A stretch of DNA of 64,000 nucleotides, from NCBI GenBank assembly GCA_019671135.1, contig JAHRHY010000015.1:744001-808000 (forward strand), read 5' to 3'. Made by a program: the position numbers and the translations under genes. The notes beneath the pieces were generated by a model. That model was not told the DNA's origin, made no database searches, and was given only the letters and a program-made list of their open reading frames with translations. The stretch comes from Linnemannia hyalina. Lineage: Eukaryota > Mortierellomycota > Mortierellomycetes > Mortierellales > Mortierellaceae. Positions 1 through 10,425 of this stretch are shown here, one piece after another; position 1 is the first letter of the stretch, and each line of letters opens with the position of its first letter.

Positions 1-2278
1 CACACTGTCGATATGACCATTCAGCCTCTGAAGGATTTGGCCGGTTTCTAGATCCCAGACAAGAATGGACGTGTCACTGCTTCCGCTCACAATCCTCGTA
101 TCGTCATACTGGAGACACAGGACGCTGGCAGTATGGCCAGAATATGTCCTGACGCATTCGCCCGATCTGATGTCCCAGATCTTGATGGTGGTATCCCGAC
201 TGCCGCTGATAACCTTGTAGCCGTCAAACTGGATACAGTAGATCCCTTCGGTATGTCCTGGAAGCTCTCTTGCCAAATGTACTCCCTGCGTCCAATTCTT
301 TTCCAGCAGCTTGCGTTGCATACACAGGTACTTCCAGTTGATCGTCGCGCGACCAGAAATGGGGTCTCGATGGGCTTGAAGGATCTCGGGGGTGAGGAAT
401 TGTGATGGATATGGTGCCTGAGATCCGATAAAGTCGATGCACTTTCGAATCGGTTGATTGGATCCGTCTGAGTTAGAGTTGGTGGCGGAATTTGAGAAGG
501 AGGCTGTCACAGGAGAGGCTGGAGAAGATGCAGATTGGCGATTTTGCCGAGAAGATGCTGTTGGAAGAGGCAGTGGGAAATGAGATAGCCAGGTGGGCAG
601 CGATGGCGTGTGATGAAAATGCATGCCTTGATGGGACGACGCTCCCGAACCATCGTTCCTGTCGCCTGGATCCGAATGTCGATGCACATGAAGCGATGGC
701 CAGGCAGGTGATCCTGATACGCCCATAACCCCATGCCGTATTACACTCCAGAGGCTTTTCGCTGAAGTCGGAGAATGTGGTTCGTTTGGAATATTGCCCG
801 AGAAAATGGGCGAAGTCAAAGGCTGACTACTTGACGCTGCTGCCTGTGATCCGAGTTGTTGCTGGTCCGCTGAACCGCTCCTCTGGTGTCCAAAGAATCT
901 TGACGACCTGGAAGATGTCGACGTAGGAGAAGAGATTGTCGTTAGGGGGTTCGGGATCCGGATAGGCGATGGTGGGCTAGTTCGTTGCGACATCTTCCTT
1001 AACATTGACGGCGGAGTCATAAGGTTGCTGCCAAGGGTGTATATCGGCATCCGAGGTCGGTGGAGTGATGGCATGAACGAGTTTGTCGGTAAAGAGAAAC
1101 GGCCCTGACGTTGACCCATTGAAGGCGAGCGCAGCATCGAAGAAGAACCCCGAGAACGCCCAAATGTTCCCGCGAAGCTGAATGAGGTGGATTCATCAGG
1201 TGAAGTGGACGTGTCCCGGGAAATAGGGGAAGAGGGTGGAATGGATATTGGTGAACTGGTGTCGTCGTAGAAGTCGGAAGAGTTGGATGTTGTCGCTTCA
1301 ACGGGATCTGATGGTGCATGTGTCAGGGTCTCAATGGCGTCAATATCTGTTTGGTGCTCAGGATCAAACTGCGTTGGCGAGAATCGGTGCAACTTGCGGT
1401 CGCCTTCTTCCTCTGGGTATCGCTCATACGGTGTTGTAATATCTTGCAGCATGTCATAGTCGTCACCACTGCGCTCTGCAGCATCATCCTTGGGGTCGAT
1501 ATCCACCACTTTACGGCGTTTGCCGTTGCTCACTGCAGACCTTGCGGCAAAGATGACCCTGTCCTCGTGCTCCTGTTCCTGCTCTCGCTCAAGGGCTATC
1601 GATGCCATCTCCAGTTCTGATCCCTTGAGATACCAATCGATCATATCCTGGTTGACCGCCCATCCATGTCGGATATAGATCCCCTTCCAGACAGCGTTAT
1701 CTGATGCGAATCGGTTCCATTCCTTTGAGACGAGGGCAACATTCATTAGCGACCTTTCATCGAGATATGAGAGGAGATGGACTAAAGGAGATCCCAAAGA
1801 AAGGGTCAACAATTAATTCACTGGAAAGATTTCTTCCTGGCCAATGGTTTCGATCATTTCCTGTTTCTAATACCTGTGAGTTCGTAAGGTAACTCTGCCA
1901 AGAAGTCACGGTGTTGGAGCAAAGGAGTGAGTCGAGCATAGGCTCGTGAGAACACCATGGGCGAAACAGACTGCAGCAACTGAATCGCCAGCTCTATATT
2001 TATACGAACATGAAGTGCGAGGTTAGGGTTTTGGGAAGTACGACGGAAGGAGAGAGGATAATTGTTTGGCCGTAGTCGAACAATGAACAAAAGAGGAACT
2101 GCAATGAATGCCGGGACTGACCAGCTCGTTGTTCCTCACTGAGCTGCAAGGCCCACTTGGGCACCTCTGTTCGTTGCTCGTAGTAGCCTTCATCGGGTAT
2201 ATTGGGCGAGGGTGGGTCTGTTGGTTCCCTGTAGCGTGAAGCCCGGGAGGCCGAGGATGACCGTGATGGGCCGGACAT
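1..2278 (-). CDS. F-box/WD40-repeat protein, SCF substrate receptor (3' part outside window)
   Basis: Three exons close in phase: 2278-2122, 1993-1874 and 1781 to the window edge, giving 686 residues before the cut. The ATG at 2278 opens a short disordered leader. A helical stretch (KWALQLSEEQRAEL, residues 41-54) and the F-box follow (83-125: DFLAELPYELTVHLLSYLDE, then VSKEWNRFASD). About 470 Ser/Pro-rich residues separate the F-box from the WD40 propeller, which starts near residue 600 after the linker WKYLCMQRKLL. Two repeats ending KIWD and LVWD are visible. Known for the family: the F-box binds Skp1 and the propeller binds phosphorylated substrates for ubiquitylation. The order helix-F-box-linker-WD40 matches Cdc4/Met30/beta-TrCP-type receptors; I cannot tell which one. 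The ORF is open to base 1, so this is truncation by the window, not a broken gene. Confidence 0.88.
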
Positions 2279-2791
2279 GGCACTGGTGTGTGGAATCAGT
2301 CCTTGTCTATTGTTTTGTTGCTTGTCGGTATGTCGGGTGGTAATGAAATCGACCGTGTGAGTTTGTGGAGAAGGTGGAAGTGAACGAATGAGAGGGACGG
2401 AGGGAGGGCGGGGAGGAAGAAAGTTAAGACAGCGGTGATGATGCTGGCGGTGGTAGTGGAAAGTGGAAAAGAAGAAAGGAAGACAAAAAGGATGTGGTTG
2501 GGAGAGAAAGCAAAGCCTAAACTGCAAGAAAAAAAATAATAAATTTGCTGCAAGGCAAGGTCAGCCAGATGAAAATAAAAATACATACAAACGGTGGTGG
2601 TGGGCTTGGACCCCTTTGGCATCCCGGATGGTCCGATGGTTGGCTTCTGTACTACCCCATGGTTCTTTCTTCCTCATTCTCTTCTTGATAAACATACATT
2701 CACACACGCAAGAACAAAGATCGATCCTCATTCACTCTAACATTTGTTCATATGATTCTTCTATTTTTTTATTTGATGCCTCTCGTTGCTT

Positions 2792-4811
2792 TCAATCAAC
2801 ACGGGCACGCTTGGCTTCCCTGGCAGACTCGTCTTCTTGTAGGTCATCTTGTGTCTTGTCGCTCACTCCTTCCTCTGACTTAGTAATATCATGCTTGCCT
2901 CCATTTGAGCTCTCGGCATTATTGCTTGATCCTGCTGCTGACTTCGCGGTGTTGCTCTCATTGTCACTATCATCAGCAAGTTGATATTCCAGCCGAGGAG
3001 TGCCTGGGTGATCGGCAAACAGCACTCCCCTGAGCAGCTCCGCAACAACCCACACGTTCAGACTGTTTCCAAGCAACTTGTATCGCTGAAGGGCCTTCAA
3101 CTTGTCCGGGAACCGCAGGAAAGGTCCCTCTGGTCCCTGAGCCAAGCGAGGATTGAAAGGACGGACCGTTGTCAATGAATCTCCTGAACTGTGTCCTGAC
3201 GGTGATCCTGACTCGATATTGTCTGTGGTGCTTGTGCTCTCAAAGGGGTCATGTGATCCATGCTTCTCGTCCAAGGGGAAAACGTGTATCCGGGCAACCT
3301 CTGTTGGTGTCAAGAACCGAAGCCCAAGATCTGCAATGGATTCTGAGTTGCTATAGTCGTATTCCTGTTGGTCCATCTTTTGAGTCTGAAGCAAACTACC
3401 GCCACCAGCGACATGGTGGCTGCCGTAAGCCTTTGTGAAGCACGCTGATCTGGTCGAGGATGGTTGCAAGATGTCTAATGTGATAAGGTGAGAGTTAGCA
3501 CGTCGGTTCCTTGAGCACCCTTTTACAGCAACCTTACTGCCAGTAGCTATTAAAACCTACCGAATCGAAAGTTTGGCCTCTCCAGGATCAATTGGCGCGA
3601 CAAGTGATAGTCCTTTCCATCCTTTTCATTCTCGTCCATGAACTTTTGCAGCTCTGGTATAATGAAAGTATGTTGCTGATGATTCTTCCGTGGGTCCTCG
3701 ACAAATGCTGGAAGTGGCCACGAAGTGTAAATGATCTCGGTCTCCGGGTCAAACTTCACCGGCTTCGGATCTGTGTTGTCCTGGGTTGTTGGTGTCGCTG
3801 ATGTGGAAATATCAAAGCTGGATCGCAAGCGAGCCATCAAAAAGTACCGAAGTCGATCGTTGGGAATGCCAAAGTTGTAAGGTGCAAGCAGACACTCACG
3901 GAAGACATATCCCATATTGTGAAGGAGTGTCACCAGTCTGTGTCGTGAACGTGATGTCTACACAGTCGACATGAAAACGAGAGTTCTGGTCAGTTGAATG
4001 TCTCTTGTTGTTCATGGTACGCCTGAAGAGTGTTTTCGCCTGTTGCTTTCCTAACCTCAAAGTTCTTGACGTTCTCCAGAAAGAGGTACTGCGGTGGTGT
4101 CTTCATCTTTTCCAGCTGATCCAGCAAATGCAGGAGAGGCTTAGCCCGGTTGTCTTGATCGTCTAGCAGCTTTCCTCCGCGTGTGTAGGGCTATCACAAA
4201 CCATTTAAAAGTAAAACAAATGTTAGGTGGAGCAATTCAGCATGGTCAGCCACTGTTCACAAACGCGCTCTCGATCTAATATACCTGGCAAGGCGGGCTC
4301 ATCAACCAACAGTTGGCGTTGTATCTATCATTAAGGAATGATATGTGTGTGTCAATTGTCTAAGGCGAAGAGAAATCTCCTGTGCGGACACAATCGCTAC
4401 TGCGACATTTCATACTTTTCAATGTCCTTAACCATCAACCGGTCGATTCCTCTCTAAGATGAACATGCAGAACGACAAGGGTTAGCATTGGAACGAGAAC
4501 ATTTGATAGAGCACAGCATTCGAATTGTTGAAAGATAGGCAAAAGATATCTTACCGAGATGGGCGATTTTCCAAAGCTTAGTTTGTAGGTATCGTTCGCC
4601 TGCTGGTTCATGTCAAAGCTCTCCAGCACTTGACCATTGGCACCGCTGGCATTGAAACCAAAATGCTATTCGTCGTAAAGAAACGCCGAGGTCCGGTTAG
4701 GTTGCGGTCGCAATATCAATGGCGACGTTGTTCCTGATATTCTCACAAGACCCGTATACAAACCAAGCCTCCAATGCCGCTGAAGAATTCCAATGCTCGA
4801 ATGGATGTCAT
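2792..4811 (-). CDS. tRNA (cytosine-38-C5)-methyltransferase, Dnmt2/TRDMT1 type
   Basis: Seven exons, all phases closing: 4811-4764, 4665-4555, 4453-4416, 4324-4285, 4190-4056, 3957-3561, 3474-2792; 483 residues. Cytosine-C5 methyltransferase motifs are in order: motif I FFSGIGGL (SAM binding), motif IV SPPCQPYTRGG with the catalytic Cys, ENVKNFET, the target-recognition start CFTKAYGS and motif X LLGNSLNV. CFTKAYG together with ENVKNFE is typical of Dnmt2, which methylates C38 of tRNA-Asp rather than DNA, probably in cytoplasm and nucleus. The enzyme is longer than usual Dnmt2 (about 390). The extra length is a Ser-rich insert near the end of the target-recognition part and an acidic, lysine-rich disordered C-terminus (SAREAKRARVD). 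The gene is divergent from the Ssb gene with about 650 bases between the ATGs. Confidence 0.93.
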
Positions 4812-5458
4812 GGTCTCTTGTTGGTGAGTAGAGGTTGATCAGGCAAGGTTGAATGAAAGGTGAGAGACCTTGGGTCAAGAGTGTCACAGAGTTGGAGGAT
4901 TCAACCAAGCCACTCTAATCCTTTTGGTGGCAAAAGATTTTTTTTCTCTTTCGCCTTGGAGAAAAAAAGCCTTGGACCTGCGTTTGTCCATACGGGCTAT
5001 TTTCTTATCCCCACCATTCACTTTCTTTTGCGAGAATGGTATCTCATTGGCCTTTGGCGTCAGTTGCTTGTATGCGCAGTGCATGAATTGTAGTAGAAAT
5101 GATAAAGGAAGAAACAGAAAAGGGAGTCAATCTCAAGGTATGCAATCCAAATGAACAGGCCCTATCAGAGGCGAAGTCAAGCAGCTTTATTGTTCTCCCA
5201 CATGGCATTCAGCAAGATCTTTGGGCAACAAGTAGTGGTGATAAACACAGTGTAGGAAAAAGCAAGCTAGTCGTCGTCGTCGTCGGAGCAACGTCGTGGT
5301 TCGAAACCCGCTCGTGCGTGCTGCACCAATGACCCATCGTCTTAAAAAACCTTAGTGTTGGACAAACAAAAGCCAAGCCACCGCCAAAATAGAAAAACAG
5401 GCGCCTGGTCAGAGATTTGTGTTTCTTCCTCTTCCCTCTCCTTCAAATTCTATACATC
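4812..5458. promoter_or_regulatory. Divergent intergenic region between Dnmt2 and Ssb genes
   Basis: This 647-base spacer must hold both promoters. The strand leading into the Ssb ATG becomes pyrimidine-rich over the last 40 bases (5420-5450), like other leaders in the window. I see no convincing TATA box and no perfect heat-shock element array. An isolated GGTTCGAAACCC near 5298 resembles a tRNA B-box but has no tRNA around it. Confidence 0.5.
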
Positions 5459-6537
5459 ATGTCTGAAGTTACTGACTTGGCCATCGGAATCGATCTCGGG
5501 TTAGTTTTCTTATTCTATTTCGACTACTCAACTTCACACCTGGGGGAATTAGACAGAACTCGGATCTTTTTTTCTTTTTTTTTTTCTCTTCTCTCTTGCA
5601 GCAGGATGCTAGCAAGATGAGAAAAGGCCTTTTTTGGGGTTTAGAAAAGATTTTTCGCACTCAAACAGACAACAAAAAAGACAGCAAAGCGACAAGCGAC
5701 TAGATACAGCAACAGGAATACAATACATCAACTCGTGGACGCATGGAGATCAGCACGCCAGAGCCGAGGCAGTCTTTTCGATCAGCATCTCGGTTTGACT
5801 CATTTGCCCAGTTTCAAGCAGGAATCAGCAGGATTAAGGACAGGATCGAGATTCTGATCCTTGAAACGACAGCTCCACAAGAGGAGTCAGACCATCAATA
5901 CCCCTATCAAGCGGCAAAGGGCTAATTGATACAACCACGTACGCAGAAGAGGAGTGGACGAGGCAAGCCCTAACTCCAATCGACAATATCGACAGTATCG
6001 ACAACACAGCGGTACCCAGTCAGCAATAACAGTAACAGACAAGGAGATAATACATCCTTTTTGGCGATTGGAGCAAGCAAGGCCAAGCGGCGGTTCAAAG
6101 AGAAGGGTCCACCCTGCAACTCCAACGGAAGAAAAAATATTCAACTTCAACAACAAAGAAAACACCGACCAACCGACCAGCACGACAGAGAAGTGGAATA
6201 AGAGGGGATATGAGAGCGATAATCGCAATACGCACACTCTAGAACACAAACTGGAAAAAATGAGTCAAGTTTTCCTAACCCAAACCCTTTTCTCGTTAAC
6301 CGACAAATAGTACCACCTACTCCTGCGTTGCTGTCTGGGAGAGCGAGCGTGTCGAGATTATTGCCAACGAGCAGGGTAACCGTACCACTCCTTCGTACGT
6401 TGCCTTCTCCGAGCAGGAGCGTCTCATTGGTGATGCCGCCAAGAACCAGGCTGCCATGAACCCCACCAACACCGTCTTCGATGCCAAGCGTCTTATCGGT
6501 CGCCGTTTCGATGACCCCGAGGTCAAGTCTGACATGA

Positions 6538-6569
<32 letters not shown>

Positions 6570-8117
6570 TCTGCCCCCTTCGTCCAGGTCGAGTACCAGG
6601 GCGAGAAGAAGGAGTTCTCCCCCCAGGAGATCTCTGCCATGGTCCTCATCAAGATGAAGGAGATCGCTGAGGCCAAGCTCGGTAAGACCGTCACCAAGGC
6701 TGTCATCACCGTCCCCGCCTACTTCAACGATGCCCAGCGTCACGCCACCAAGGATGCCGGTGCCATCGCCGGTCTCGATGTTCTCCGTATCATCAACGAG
6801 CCCACCGCTGCCGCCATTGCCTACGGTTTGGACTCCAAGGAGACCAAGGAGAAGAACGTTCTCATCTTCGATCTCGGTGGTGGAACCTTCGATGTCTCCC
6901 TCTTGACCATTACCGGAGGTGTCTTCGCCGTCAAGGCCACTGCTGGTGACACCCATTTGGGAGGTGAGGATTTCGATAACACCCTCTTGGAGCACTTCAA
7001 GGAGGAGTTCAAGCGCAAGCACAAGAAGGACATCTCTGGTGATGCCCGTGCCACCCGCCGTCTCCGTACCGCCTGCGAGCGTGCCAAGCGCACCTTGTCT
7101 TCTTTGGCCCAGACCACCATTGAGGTCGACTCCCTCTTCGAGGGTGTTGACTTCAACGCCAACATCACCCGTGCCCGTTTCGAGGAGATCAACTCGGTCC
7201 ACTTCAACAACACCATCGACCCCGTTAAGAAGGTCCTCAAGGATGCCAAGTTCGCCAAGAAGGAGGTCGATGAGATCGTCCTTGTCGGTGGTTCTACCCG
7301 TATCCCCAAGATCCAGTCTCTCCTCCAGGAGTTCTTCGATGGAAAGGAGTTGAACAAGTCCATCAACCCCGATGAGGCCGTCGCCTACGGTGCTGCCGTC
7401 CAGGCCGCCGTCTTGACCAACCAGGCCGGTAACGCCGCCACCCAGGATCTTTTGCTCTTGGATGTCGTCCCCCTCTCCCTCGGAGTTGAGATGCAGGGTG
7501 GTGTCATGGCCGTCGTTGTTCCCCGTAACACTGCCATCCCCACCATCAAGAAGAAGACCTTCACCACCACCGAGGATGGTCAGACCACCGTCCAGTTCCC
7601 CGTCTACGAGGGTGAGCGTCCCATGACCCGCGACAACAACTTGCTCGGTAAGTTCGAGCTCTCTGGTATTGCCCCCATGCCCCGCGGTACCCCCGAGCTC
7701 GAGTGCACCTTCGAGTTGGATGCCAACGGTATCTTGAAGGTCACCGCCATGGACAAGGCTACCGGTCGCAAGGCCAACATCACCATCTCCAACGGAGCTG
7801 GTCGCTTGTCCGCTGCCGATATCGAGCGCATGGTCAACGAGGCCGAGAAGTTCAAGGATGAGGATCGCAAGAACGAGGAGATCGTCCAGTCCAAGCAGGA
7901 GCTCGAGTCCTACGTCTACCAGATCCAGGGTACCCTTAACGAGCCCAACGTCTCCATGAAGCTCAAGCGTAACGACAAGAAGGCCGTCGAGGAGGCTCTT
8001 GAGGAGGCCATGGCTGCTCTCCAGATCGAGGAGCTCGCCGAGAAGGACACCTTCGTCCTTGCCCAGCGCAAGCTCAAGCGTTCCGTCACCAAGGCTTTCG
8101 CTTCCCTCTCCCGTTAA
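5459..8117 (+). CDS. SSB1: Ribosome-associated Hsp70 chaperone, Ssb type
   Basis: Two exons: 5459-5499 and 6311-8117, joined in phase to rebuild [14 protein letters not shown]; 615 residues, against 613 in yeast Ssb1. All Hsp70 parts are intact: phosphate-1 loop [17 protein letters not shown], phosphate-2 loop [21 protein letters not shown], the linker [13 protein letters not shown], and the substrate-binding domain. The protein does not end in EEVD as cytosolic Ssa proteins do. It ends in [14 protein letters not shown], matching the Ssb C-terminus, with an Ssb-like LQIEELAE segment upstream. Ssb binds translating ribosomes with the RAC co-chaperone and folds nascent chains. Codon use is extremely biased toward C-ending codons (GCC, GTC, ACC, AAG only), as expected for a very highly expressed gene. 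Intron 1 (5500-6310, 811 bases) is unusually long and lies 41 bases into the coding sequence. An AATAAA lies near 8177. Confidence 0.96.
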
Positions 8118-8237
8118 AGAATTTTTCCTCCCGCTCTCTACCTTCCCCCATGCGTGTGTCTTTTTTGAATCGAGAAAATAAAAATGATAAACTTTTATTT
8201 GTTATCTCTCTTTTTTCAATGTGCTATGGTTATTAGT

Positions 8238-8325
8238 TCTTATGAGGGATATCCTTTGCTAGGGTTTTTCTGTAGTCATGAGGGATATATCTTTGCTAGG
8301 TTGATAATGTTCTCATGAGGCCTTT
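8238..8325. repeat. Degenerate direct repeat, about three units
   Basis: Two near-identical units share ATGAGGGATAT, a short variable step and TTTGCTAGG (around 8240-8262 and 8278-8300). A third, shortened unit (CATGAGGCCTTTG) follows near 8313. The spacing is about 38 bases. It lies directly downstream of the Ssb stop, in or just past the 3' UTR. Confidence 0.7.
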
Positions 8326-8778
8326 GATTTTTCAAAGCCCAATTAGGTTGGTTGAGATACTATTCTAGACGCTGCAACAAACAGGTGGTGCTCTTGTTGT
8401 TGTCATGGTCATTCGGACGAAAGGTCATGAGAACAAAGTATGAGAGAGAGAGAGAGATAGAGAAGAGTACAGGACGCCAGGTACGTTTCTTGACAACGTG
8501 GATAGCATCACTCACTCTCACACAAATACACGCATTTTCTCGTATGTTTGCAGCTAGTTATTTCTTTCCATTTGCACCCTATCATGAGGAATGAGGTATT
8601 AATGATGGCAATCATTTTTTTTTTGCAGGGCCGCCCCCCACTCACTCCGCTACACAAACCAAGGCACAAATTTCAAAGTCCCAGGTAGTTCCTATCTATT
8701 TTTTGTGTTGCCTTTTTCTTGGCTTTAGCACATTCGTGCACCCTTCACGCGCGAGAGCGAGCAAGAGAGCACGACTGC

Positions 8779-8820
8779 GAGAGAGAGAGAGAAAGGGAAA
8801 GAGAGAGAGAGAGAGAAAGA
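8779..8820. repeat. (GA)n microsatellite, imperfect
   Basis: About 42 bases of GA dinucleotides are interrupted by AAAGGGAAA. Smaller GA runs sit nearby at 8446-8458. Confidence 0.9.
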
Positions 8821-9260
8821 GAACGATGGAGAAGGAATACAGTTGGAAAAAAGGAGAGAAGTGAGAGAAACAGGTTCGGCCCAAACAAGCGGTTTTTGTC
8901 CGGGAGAGCCCCATCTGGCCATACAATTTATTCCAGCCCCATTTAACAGCGAAGTAAAAGAAAACAAGCGGTAAAATGCTTCCAAAGAAGCACTAGGCCA
9001 GCAAGCAACAGCGCACAGGAGCGTTGCGAACCATTGGCCGAGTTGTGTTCTCCCACTCCCGTTGTTCCATGCAATTTAGTGAAAAGTTGTGGTTGGCTGG
9101 TTTTTTTTTATTTGTTTGGGTGTGTGTTTGAGGTTGGTTGTTTTACTATGGTACAAAAAAGGTGTGGTGCGGAATGAGGCGAAGTAAATTAAGAATAAAG
9201 GAAAAAAGGAACGCTCGCTCGTTTGTATTGTTGCCGTAGCGCCCCTCCCCCAATGACCGT

Positions 9261-9788
9261 TCAAAGCTGGAAGGATACCAACTTGTTCATATGATCGTCA
9301 TCACAGACCGAGGGCTTCATCCAGGGTGACGACAGCGCAGACCCGATAGTCGACATGGGCGAGGCCCGATGAAACGGGTCCGAGACATGGGCCGTTGATG
9401 CATCGGGAGTGTTGGCCCCCGAGGGAGGTGATGAGGCCATGGGGGTTGTGCTGGCAGAGACTTGGCGGATCATCCTTGACATTGCCGAGAACATTGATGA
9501 TGTGGGGACGCCGAGGTGATTATTACTTGAGGTGTTGGAGGGAGTACTTGAGGAGGTGGAAGACGCGGTGGCGATGGCTCCGAGACGGGAGGTGAGGGCC
9601 GAGATGGGTCTTCCGGATATTGAAGACTTTGCGTCTTTACTTGAGGAGGAGGAGGAGGAGGTAGCGGCGGCGTCGATGGGGTTGATGGAAGGGGTTTTTG
9701 AGGGTGAGGTCGAAGGGGAGGGTGAGTTGCAACCCTGGCGGGCGTGGAAGTGTATCGAGGGATCTGCAACGTCAAGTAAGAACGACAT
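9261..9788 (-). CDS. Small serine-rich disordered protein, function unknown
   Basis: One uninterrupted frame runs from the ATG at 9788 (MSFLLDVADPS) to a stop at 9261, 175 residues. The frame stays open further upstream, but the in-frame extension is low quality and lies in a pyrimidine-rich leader, so I chose MSFLLD. The composition is Ser/Thr/Pro/Ala-rich with poly-Ser runs. Short hydrophobic, less disordered pieces are SALTSRLGAIA, MFSAMSRMIRQ and the C-terminus DDDHMNKLVSFQL. There is no signal peptide, membrane segment or known motif. I do not recognise the family. The conserved-looking ends and sensible start context suggest a real gene, but an uncharacterised lineage-specific one. Confidence 0.55.
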   Translation of the reverse strand: MSFLLDVADPSIHFHARQGCNSPSPSTSPSKTPSINPIDAAATSSSSSSSKDAKSSISGRPISALTSRLGAIATASSTSSSTPSNTSSNNHLGVPTSSMFSAMSRMIRQVSASTTPMASSPPSGANTPDASTAHVSDPFHRASPMSTIGSALSSPWMKPSVCDDDHMNKLVSFQL

Positions 9789-10425
9789 TTTGTATCTGTT
9801 GTTTGTGTGTTGTTGCTGTGAGAGTAGAAGTGATATGTAGGCGGCAGAGAGCGTTGGTTCTATGAACGGTCTAGAGGTGGAGAAAACTGAATGAGAAAAG
9901 AAAGGGATGTGGATGTGGAGAAAGAAAGATGCAAGTTGATGCCGGATGTATTCACAGCAAAAAAATGTTTTGTTGCACACAAAAAATGTGACCGTTGAGA
10001 GACAGGGTGGAAAGGAGGAAGGGTGGAGTTGAAGCCTACTATTTTTAGGCCTCTTGGAAGTGGGTCCATGGCCCAATGGGCCAGGTCCCACGCCAGCACG
10101 GGCCAAAGCATAAACACCATTCGCCCATTTAAACTGGGTGCAAGGAAGGGAGTAGTAAAATAAGTGCCCCGGGCCCCTTCCATCTCTTTTTAGTATCCAA
10201 GGCGGGGAAGTGGGTATTACTACGGAAAGTAGTAATATTCGTCATGAAGAATAAAGAGTTAAAAAAAAATGAAGAGGTGTAAACGGAATGAAGGGTCAAT
10301 CGACGTTAGGGCTGAGAAGGTGGTGATGCATGGTGTGCTTGTTTATTTTCAGAAAATGAAATGAAAAGAGAGCAAACTTGTAAACTTGTGGAGAGAAAAA
10401 GGGAAAACAGAAAAAATATAATAAA
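9789..10425. other. Intergenic region between two minus-strand genes
   Basis: This holds the 3' end of the Gpi13 gene and the pyrimidine-rich (minus strand) leader of the small serine-rich gene. No further gene was seen. Confidence 0.5.

Larger units (their letters stand above)
8118..9260. other. Convergent intergenic region with GA microsatellite and degenerate direct repeats
   Basis: The genes on either side point toward it. It holds the Ssb 3' end signal, a three-copy degenerate repeat (8238-8325) and a GA-rich tract (8779-8820). No protein-coding exon is supported. Confidence 0.6.

Noticed and set aside
5230..5325. tRNA-like B-box GGTTCGAAACCC
   Set aside because: The would-be T-stem does not pair, and there is no A-box, anticodon arm or acceptor stem at the right distance.
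6147..7202. 351-codon open frame antisense to the Ssb gene
   Set aside because: It mirrors the extreme codon bias of Ssb (few codons that read as stops on the other strand). Its Leu/Gly/Asp/Glu-rich product has no domain features.
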